From positions 1-6,537 of the forward strand of contig JAUVNZ010000094.1 in the NCBI GenBank assembly GCA_030599435.1: a stretch of 6,537 nt of DNA. Direction: 5' to 3'. The translations under genes and the position numbers were made by a program. How positions within the stretch are numbered: the stretch's first letter is position 1; the number at the start of each line of letters is the position of its first letter. The notes under the pieces are model-generated. The model did no database searches and was not told where the DNA came from. It worked only from the letters and a program-made list of their open reading frames with translations. This DNA comes from Gammaproteobacteria bacterium. GTDB lineage: Bacteria > Pseudomonadota > Gammaproteobacteria > SZUA-152. Shown piece after piece: positions 1 through 5,100 of this stretch.

Positions 1-1187
1 AAGCCTGTTAATGCATCATGATGTGCCGCGTGTTTTAGTTTTTCTTCATATTCTTTGATGCTGCTGATGTCGGAGAATACTGATGTATAATTTTTTACTC
101 TGCCTTTATCATTTTTTACGGCACTGATGTTTAGCCAAACGGGTATAACTTTTCCGTCTTTTCGACGGTTCCAGATATCCCCTTGCCATTGCCCTGTCGA
201 ATTTATGGAATCCCAGAGCTTTTTATAGAAAGTCTGGTCTTGACGGTCAGATTTCATAATACGCGGATTTTGTCCCATTACTTCTTCTTCCGTGTACCCA
301 GTAATGGAGGTGAAAGCTTTGTTTACAGCGATAATATTGCAATCAGCATCGGTGATGACGATGCCTTCAATGGTGCTGTTAAAAAGTGTGGCTGCTTGTC
401 CAAGTTTTGTCTCAGAGCGTTTGCGAAGTATTTCAGCACCAATCCACTCACCCATCAGCTGTAAAAAGTCTCTTTCTCCCTGGGTAAATTCTCTGTCACG
501 GGGTGTCGGGCTGGAAAAATTCAACGTGCCATATATCTCACCATCCACCAAAATGCGTGTTCCTATGTACGCTTCCAGTTTGAATTCGATATAGGCTGGA
601 TGTGTCTGCATTTCTGACTCAGCCATGTACGTGTAGCTGACGGGTTTTTCGGTGTTGATGGTGATTTGACAATAGGTTTTCCCAAGAGGGAACACGGTGC
701 CTTTCTTGAGCCCGTTGTCAGGTGACACCGCATTAATAACTTTGTACTCATCACCATTGATGTTTGAAAGAATGCCGATATCCATATTAAAGCGTTGGCA
801 ACCTAGTCTTAGTAGTCGTTCCAGTCGTTCATCAAAGTCCTGATGGACGCTTGAAGAGATACCGTAAAGTTCATGCAAAGATTGCTCGTTTTGTACGAGT
901 TCCTGTTCTGCCGCCCGTCGTTCAAGTACCTCGGTTTTAAGATTTTCATCATCTTTTGAGTGCCTTCTGGCGACAGCATTTGCATAAACACCAAAGGCGA
1001 TTAGCAGCGAACAAACTATAGATCGCATCAAGAGTTCACGAGGTTCGTGAACAGGGAATAATTCAATGAGGAAAGGCTCTGCTTCAAAGATGTGGGTGTC
1101 TAACAACGATTCCAACAACCAGAACAAAACTGCGGCGGAGATGCCAATCCATATAAAAACCGGTTGTTTGTCTTCTGTGCTGGGCAC
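1..1187 (-). CDS. Membrane-anchored GAF-PAS-GGDEF signalling protein (probable diguanylate cyclase), 3' end cut off by the window
   Basis: My translation of the minus strand gives 395 open codons from a GTG at 1187-1185 to the window edge. An in-frame TGA lies ten codons upstream with no ATG between, and AGAGGA (1203-1198) sits 10 nt before the GTG, so this start is well supported. Residues about 10-29 and 52-73 are hydrophobic, giving two membrane helices with a short loop, followed by RRHS and a charged, probably coiled-coil stretch (76-105). Residues about 119-255 read as a GAF domain (VFPLGKTYC, GTLNFSSP). Residues about 266-376 read as a PAS/PAC domain (GIVITDADCNIIAVNKAF, then GDIWNRRKDG). 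The last residues, HHDALTG, are the hallmark start of a GGDEF domain. Family knowledge: such proteins make cyclic di-GMP in response to ligands sensed by GAF/PAS. The GGDEF signature itself and any EAL domain lie outside the window, so activity cannot be judged. It is transcribed divergently from the dcw cluster. Confidence 0.92.
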   Translation of the reverse strand, partial: MPSTEDKQPVFIWIGISAAVLFWLLESLLDTHIFEAEPFLIELFPVHEPRELLMRSIVCSLLIAFGVYANAVARRHSKDDENLKTEVLERRAAEQELVQNEQSLHELYGISSSVHQDFDERLERLLRLGCQRFNMDIGILSNINGDEYKVINAVSPDNGLKKGTVFPLGKTYCQITINTEKPVSYTYMAESEMQTHPAYIEFKLEAYIGTRILVDGEIYGTLNFSSPTPRDREFTQGERDFLQLMGEWIGAEILRKRSETKLGQAATLFNSTIEGIVITDADCNIIAVNKAFTSITGYTEEEVMGQNPRIMKSDRQDQTFYKKLWDSINSTGQWQGDIWNRRKDGKVIPVWLNISAVKNDKGRVKNYTSVFSDISSIKEYEEKLKHAAHHDALTG

Positions 1188-1514
1188 GATTGAATAATCC
1201 TCTGAGTAAAACGGTCAGGATTTTCTGTAATATATATATTGTCGACACTTTATCAGCGAATTAAATAGTCGCAGTGCGGAAAAATTGTTTTTTTTTGATT
1301 AATCCGTGGGTTTTTTAATAATTGATTAAATATTGTACAAAATATACCTACCGTAAACATCGCCCGAAAATTTCTTAAGTATTTACTTTAAGTTCGATTT
1401 CCAACAATTTGATTCCATAAAAGTAGTCTGATTTTGATGAGTTGTCTACACATCAAATTGCGCTAAGTCATTGTGTAAAAAGCAAGTTTTTTGTGATTTT
1501 AGAGCGCTAATTTC
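1188..1514. other. AT-rich divergent intergenic region with no gene seen
   Basis: I see no coding region or RNA gene here. It holds A/T tracts (A5 at 1280-1284, T9 at 1288-1296, T6 at 1311-1316), a self-complementary AATATATATATT (1229-1240), a direct repeat TTGATTAA (1295-1302 and 1322-1329), a perfect 9-bp inverted repeat CAATTTGAT/ATCAAATTG (1405-1413 and 1452-1460) and a repeated GCGCTAA (1460-1466 and 1504-1510). The promoter of the minus-strand gene should lie at its left end, perhaps using TATATT (1234-1229) as -10, but I find no convincing -35 partner. Confidence 0.5.
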
Positions 1515-1544
1515 TTGACAGTATCAGCCTTGCATACCTATAGT
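1515..1544 (+). promoter_or_regulatory. Sigma70-type promoter of the dcw cluster (Pmra)
   Basis: A perfect -35 hexamer TTGACA (1515-1520) is followed after 18 nt by TATAGT (1539-1544), one mismatch from TATAAT. The start of transcription would fall near 1551, leaving a leader of about 80 nt before mraZ. The MraZ-type repeats begin exactly at this start point, as expected for an autorepressed mraZ promoter. The AT-rich DNA upstream could act as an UP element (inference). Confidence 0.75.
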
Positions 1545-1552
1545 GTGGCAGT

Positions 1553-1577
1553 GTGGGAAAAAGTGGAGTTTAGTGGA
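1553..1577 (+). promoter_or_regulatory. MraZ operator: three GTGGR direct repeats with a 10-bp period
   Basis: GTGGG (1553-1557), GTGGA (1563-1567) and GTGGA (1573-1577) are separated by exactly 5 nt each, so the repeats lie on one face of the helix. Known in E. coli: MraZ binds TGGGN direct repeats separated by 5-nt spacers upstream of its own gene and represses the cluster. Here only the first copy is TGGG; the other two are TGGA. A fourth GTGG (1545-1548) is out of phase by 2 bp. The array covers the predicted start of transcription, which fits repression by blocking RNA polymerase. Confidence 0.8.
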
Positions 1578-1620
1578 TTTTATTATCCAACTCGCTTCCC
1601 CAGAATAATAACGGGTGACC

Positions 1621-1625
1621 GGAGG
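1621..1625 (+). promoter_or_regulatory. Ribosome binding site fixing the TTG start of mraZ
   Basis: GGAGG ends 5 nt before the TTG at 1631. No ATG or GTG gives a full-length MraZ N-terminus, so this Shine-Dalgarno sequence is what supports the rare TTG start. Confidence 0.7.
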
Positions 1626-1630
1626 ACGAT

Positions 1631-2086
1631 TTGCTTAGAGGTGTCAACGCACTCAATCTGGATTCAAAGGGACGCATGGCAATACCAACACGCTTTCGCC
1701 AGCGCCTGACGGACAGTTGCCATGGGCAAATGGTGATTACTGTGGATAACAGTGATCGCTGTCTGCTGGTATACCCGCTCAATGAGTGGGAGGTGGTTGA
1801 ACGCCGTATTCAGAAACTCCCCAGTTTTAACAAGCATACCCGACGTTTGCAGAGGTTGCTCGTTGGGCATGCCACTGATGTGGAAATGGATACCGCGGGC
1901 CGTTTGCTGGTGCCACCACCGTTACGGGAATTTGCCGGGCTTGAAAAAAAAACCATGCTGGTTGGACAAACTAATCGTTTTGAGTTGTGGAGCGAAGAGC
2001 TTTGGGAACAGAAACGTGAAGGGTGGCTGGATGAGGGTAGCGAGTTGAGCGATTTGCCGCCTGAGATGGAGACGTTTTCGCTGTAG
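1631..2086 (+). CDS. mraZ: Transcriptional regulator MraZ
   Basis: MraZ is a DNA-binding regulator that represses its own promoter and thereby the dcw cluster; it forms ring-shaped oligomers. The 151-residue product matches the family length (152 in E. coli) and aligns from the first residue: MLRGVNALNLDSKGR here, against MFRG...NLDSKGR in E. coli. The two AbrB/SpoVT-like half-domains each carry the DxxxR motif, D11-R15 (DSKGR) and D87-R91 (DTAGR). Other family signatures are YPLNEWE (48-54), RRLQRLLVGHA (71-81) and MLVGQTNRFELW in the C-terminal half. The start codon is TTG behind GGAGG, which may keep the level of this repressor low (inference). The stop codon TAG overlaps a possible GTG start of rsmH. 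It is first in the operon and lies directly downstream of its own operator. Confidence 0.97.
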   Translation: MLRGVNALNLDSKGRMAIPTRFRQRLTDSCHGQMVITVDNSDRCLLVYPLNEWEVVERRIQKLPSFNKHTRRLQRLLVGHATDVEMDTAGRLLVPPPLREFAGLEKKTMLVGQTNRFELWSEELWEQKREGWLDEGSELSDLPPEMETFSL

Positions 2087-3039
2087 TGCCGATGAGCGAG
2101 GACTTCGCGCATCGGCCGGTGCTGTTCAATGAGGTGCTGGAAGCACTGGCGATTCAGCCAGACGGCATCTATGTGGACGGCACTTTCGGGCGGGGTGGAC
2201 ATGCGGGTGCCATCCTGGATCGATTGGGAGAAAAAGGACGGCTAATGGCTATCGACAAGGACCCGCAGGCAGTAGCGGAGGCAAAGGGTCGATTTGGTGA
2301 GGATGCTCGTTTTGAGATAAAGCAGGGTTCGTTTACACAGTTGGGGCAGCTCGTGCAAAAAAGTGGTTGGTTGCAAGCAGGAGGAGTTAATGGGGTTTTA
2401 CTAGACCTCGGGGTTTCTTCTCCCCAGCTGGATGACCCCAACCGTGGTTTTAGTTTCCGACAGGATGGTGATCTGGATATGCGCATGGACCCTGATGCGG
2501 GCCAGAGTGCGGCCGAGTGGCTGGCAAAAGCAGAAGAATACGATATTCGCAAAGTGTTGTTTGAATACGGGGAAGAACGGTTCGCCAAACGCATTGTTCG
2601 TTCCATTGTTAAAGCACGCGAAGAAGCGCCCATTCGTACAACAGGCCAATTGGCAGCTCTTATCAGAGAAGCAATTCCTGTGAAATATCATGAGAAAGGG
2701 AAAGATCCGGCCACGCGTAGTTTTCAGGGCATTCGCATCTTTATCAATGACGAGTTAAATGATGTGAAGGCCTGTTTGCCGCAGGCGCTTGATGTATTAA
2801 AGCCGGGAGGACGACTGGTAGTGATCAGCTTCCATTCGCTTGAAGATCGAATCGTCAAACGATTTATGCGAGACGAAGCGCGTGGTGATGAGTTCCCGCC
2901 TGATTTGCCAGTACCACAATCGGCGTTGTCACCCAGCATCAAATTAATAGGCAAACCAATTCGTGCCAGTGAACAGGAAGTGGCAAAAAATCCTCGTGCC
3001 CGCAGTGCGGTGCTGCGAGTAGCGGAGCGGTTGCATTGA
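2086..3039 (+). CDS. rsmH: 16S rRNA (cytosine(1402)-N(4))-methyltransferase RsmH (MraW)
   Basis: RsmH uses S-adenosylmethionine to methylate N4 of C1402 in the P-site region of 16S rRNA, a cytoplasmic ribosome-maturation step encoded in dcw clusters. The product has 317 residues (313 in E. coli). Numbering from the GTG, the SAM-binding motif DGTFGRGGH is at 31-39, AIDKDP at 55-60, LLDLGVSSPQLDD at 105-117, GDLDMRMDP follows, and the C-terminal SFHSLEDRIVKRFM and NPRARSAVLR blocks are intact. The start is uncertain by two codons: GTG at 2086 overlaps the mraZ stop by one base, while ATG at 2092 gives MSEDFAHRPVL, an equally natural N-terminus. Neither has a good Shine-Dalgarno; GGAG at 2068-2071 is far upstream. 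Translation is therefore probably coupled to mraZ. Confidence 0.97.
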   Translation: MPMSEDFAHRPVLFNEVLEALAIQPDGIYVDGTFGRGGHAGAILDRLGEKGRLMAIDKDPQAVAEAKGRFGEDARFEIKQGSFTQLGQLVQKSGWLQAGGVNGVLLDLGVSSPQLDDPNRGFSFRQDGDLDMRMDPDAGQSAAEWLAKAEEYDIRKVLFEYGEERFAKRIVRSIVKAREEAPIRTTGQLAALIREAIPVKYHEKGKDPATRSFQGIRIFINDELNDVKACLPQALDVLKPGGRLVVISFHSLEDRIVKRFMRDEARGDEFPPDLPVPQSALSPSIKLIGKPIRASEQEVAKNPRARSAVLRVAERLH

Positions 3040-3052
3040 ATGAGCAGGTTGT

Positions 3053-3340
3053 ATGAACAAGCAGTGGTTATTGGTAATAGCTCTCGCATTGGCGGTTTTG
3101 ATTTCAGCCGTTGCGGTGGTCGAGGCAAAACACGAAAGTCGAAAACGTTTTGTGGCCTTGCAGGCTTTGGAGCAGGAGCGTGATCGAATGAATGTGGAGT
3201 GGGGACAGTTACAACTAGAGCAAGGCACATGGGCGACGCATAGCCGAATAGAGGGTATTGCCTACAAGCGTCTTCATATGGTGATACCGGAAATGGAATC
3301 CATTGTGATTGTTAAACCTGATTTTAAAAAAACTAAATAG
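3053..3340 (+). CDS. ftsL: Cell division protein FtsL
   Basis: FtsL is a small bitopic membrane protein that joins FtsB and FtsQ at the septum and helps activate the FtsW-FtsI synthase. The 95-residue product has a cytoplasmic tail of only four residues (MNKQ), one membrane helix (about 5-23), then a periplasmic coiled coil (about 26-60) and the conserved block EWGQLQLEQGTW (49-60) with HSRIEGIA (63-70), typical of FtsL in Pseudomonas-like gammaproteobacteria. E. coli FtsL is longer (121) because of a longer cytoplasmic tail. An in-frame TGA at 3041-3043, only three codons before the ATG, fixes the start. AGCAGG just upstream (3043-3048) is a weak ribosome binding site. It lies 13 nt after rsmH and 29 nt before ftsI, consistent with one operon. 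Confidence 0.93.
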   Translation: MNKQWLLVIALALAVLISAVAVVEAKHESRKRFVALQALEQERDRMNVEWGQLQLEQGTWATHSRIEGIAYKRLHMVIPEMESIVIVKPDFKKTK

Positions 3341-3369
3341 CAGCATTGTTCAGGATTGTATAAAAATAA

Positions 3370-5100
3370 GTGAAAAAACAATCAACACAACTTAATTATC
3401 GCGGTCGTCGCAACCTTATTTTGGTTGCAGTGGCGAGTGCAAGTTTGTTGTTGGTCTGGCGTGCCGTAGATCTACAGGTTGTGAATAGAGATTTTTTACA
3501 AGGTCAGGGTGACGCCCGTTATTTACGTGAAGTTACTGACCCAGCACATAGAGGCATGATCACTGACCGCTATGGCGAACCTCTGGCTATCAGTACACCG
3601 GTGGATTCTATTTGGGCAGACCCACAAGCACTAGCAGAGGCGCGCGAAAGTTGGCCGCGTTTGGCAAAAGTTTTGGGAATGAAGAAAGATGCATTAGTAA
3701 GACTGTTAGCCTCTAAGCGTGATAAAGAATTTGTTTATCTCAAACGTAGAGTAAGTCCAGATTTAGCCAATAAAGTAATGGCTCTTAAAATACCAGGTGT
3801 TGCGCTTGCGCCGGAATACAAACGGTTTTATCCCGCAGGCGAAGTGGCTGCGCATGTGGTGGGTTTTACCAATGTGGATGATGTAGGTCAGGAAGGCATG
3901 GAGCTGGTTTATAACAACCACTTAAAAGGTGTATCGGGCGCAAAGCGAGTTATTAAGGATCGCTTTGGCCGCATTGTTGAAAATGTAGAGCGAATTTCTG
4001 AGCCTGAGCCGGGTAAAAATATTACTTTGAGCATCGATCGCCGTTTGCAATACCTTGCTTATCGAGAATTAAAGAAAGCGGTGAAAGGTAATCGTGCCGA
4101 TGCGGGTTCCGCCGTCATTCTTGATGTACATACTGGTGAAGTGCTCGCCATGGTGAACCAGCCTGCGTACAACCCGAATAATCGCGGCAAACTTAAGAGT
4201 GATCATTTACGTAATCGCGCGGTAACTGATGTGTTTGAACCGGGCTCTACCGTAAAGCCGTTTACTGTGGCAGCGGCGTTGGAGAGCGGCCGATTTAAGC
4301 CTCATACAAATATTGATACGCGGCCAGGACAGTTTCGTGTGGGGCGAAAAACAATTCGAGATTTTCGTGATTACGGCGTGATTGATGTGTCCACGGTAAT
4401 TCAGAAATCCAGTAATGTTGGCGTCAGCAAAATGGCTCTAGCGATTTCTCCTGAATATCTCTGGAACGCATTTGTCAGTATGGGTCTGGGGGAAGTTACT
4501 GGCAGCGGCTTTCCTGGTGAGTCAGCTGGCTTGCTAACTGATTATGGTGCATGGCATGAGATAGAGCGCGCGACAGTTTCTTATGGTTATGGTTTATCGG
4601 TAACAACATTGCAACTTGCACGTGCGTATGCAGCACTGGCAACGGATGGTCGATCCAAACCGGTAAGTTTTTTGCGGCGTAACAAGGCAGACGCTGACGA
4701 AATGGCTTCTTTGTATGAGCCTGTATTCAGCAGTAAGAGTTTGTCTGCGGTACGCACCATGCTGGAATCAGCGGTAGTGAAAGGTGGTACGGGAACAAAA
4801 GCGGCGGTGTCTGGATACCGGATCGCAGGGAAAACCGGCACTGTCAAAAAATCAGGGTCCGGTGGTTATGTAGAAGATAGTTATCTCTCGTTATTTGCAG
4901 GTATGGCGCCTGCTAGTGATCCGCGTTTGGTAATGGTTGTCATTATTAACGAACCGCGTGGCGAAGAATATTACGGAGGTACGATTGCGGCGCCTGTTTT
5001 TTCCAGAGTGATGGCGGGTGCTTTGCGTATGCTGGATGTACCTCCGGATAAACTCACAAATCCTGGTCAGCGATTAGCGCTTCTTAAGGAGGCGAAATAA
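3370..5100 (+). CDS. ftsI: Penicillin-binding protein 3 (septal peptidoglycan transpeptidase FtsI)
   Basis: FtsI crosslinks septal peptidoglycan in the periplasm, paired with the glycosyltransferase FtsW, and is a beta-lactam target. The 576-residue protein (588 in E. coli) has a short basic cytoplasmic N-terminus, a membrane anchor at about 15-31, a class B PBP pedestal domain beginning with HRGMITDRYGEPLAIS (about 59-74), and a transpeptidase domain with all three active-site motifs: S293-T-V-K296 (nucleophile Ser293), S347-S-N349 and K488-T-G-T491. GTG at 3370 is the only reasonable start, because an in-frame TAA lies immediately before it. AGGA (3352-3355) lies 14 nt upstream, so initiation is probably weak. 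Its stop codon shares one base with the murE ATG, and the murE ribosome binding site lies inside its last codons. All key residues are present and the gene looks fully functional. Confidence 0.98.
   Translation: MKKQSTQLNYRGRRNLILVAVASASLLLVWRAVDLQVVNRDFLQGQGDARYLREVTDPAHRGMITDRYGEPLAISTPVDSIWADPQALAEARESWPRLAKVLGMKKDALVRLLASKRDKEFVYLKRRVSPDLANKVMALKIPGVALAPEYKRFYPAGEVAAHVVGFTNVDDVGQEGMELVYNNHLKGVSGAKRVIKDRFGRIVENVERISEPEPGKNITLSIDRRLQYLAYRELKKAVKGNRADAGSAVILDVHTGEVLAMVNQPAYNPNNRGKLKSDHLRNRAVTDVFEPGSTVKPFTVAAALESGRFKPHTNIDTRPGQFRVGRKTIRDFRDYGVIDVSTVIQKSSNVGVSKMALAISPEYLWNAFVSMGLGEVTGSGFPGESAGLLTDYGAWHEIERATVSYGYGLSVTTLQLARAYAALATDGRSKPVSFLRRNKADADEMASLYEPVFSSKSLSAVRTMLESAVVKGGTGTKAAVSGYRIAGKTGTVKKSGSGGYVEDSYLSLFAGMAPASDPRLVMVVIINEPRGEEYYGGTIAAPVFSRVMAGALRMLDVPPDKLTNPGQRLALLKEAK
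5086..5092 (+). promoter_or_regulatory. Strong Shine-Dalgarno sequence that decides the murE start
   Basis: AAGGAGG lies inside the last codons of ftsI with a 7-nt spacer to the ATG at 5100. It is the best ribosome binding site in the window. It matters because it places the start of murE before the long lysine-rich segment, showing that the segment is meant to be translated as the N-terminus of MurE. Confidence 0.85.

Noticed and set aside
183..594. Plus-strand open frames across the first 600 bases
   Set aside because: They overlap the well-supported GAF-PAS-GGDEF gene on the other strand and show no recognisable domain.
1229..1260. TATATT on the minus strand as promoter of the GGDEF gene
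   Set aside because: No acceptable -35 hexamer lies 16-18 bp upstream, and TATA-like hexamers are common in this AT-rich stretch; kept only as a possibility in the intergenic entry.
1306..1310. Isolated GTGGG as a further MraZ site
   Set aside because: It is a single copy without 10-bp-spaced partners and lies more than 200 bp from the promoter.
1288..1316. T9 and T6 runs as a rho-independent terminator
   Set aside because: No GC-rich hairpin precedes them (CGCAGTGCG could form only a 4-bp stem with a one-base loop), and the flanking genes diverge, so no terminator is expected here.
3040..3057. ATG at 3040 directly after the rsmH stop as ftsL start
   Set aside because: It is out of frame with the FtsL reading frame and yields a short, unrecognisable product; ATG 3053 gives the correct membrane protein.
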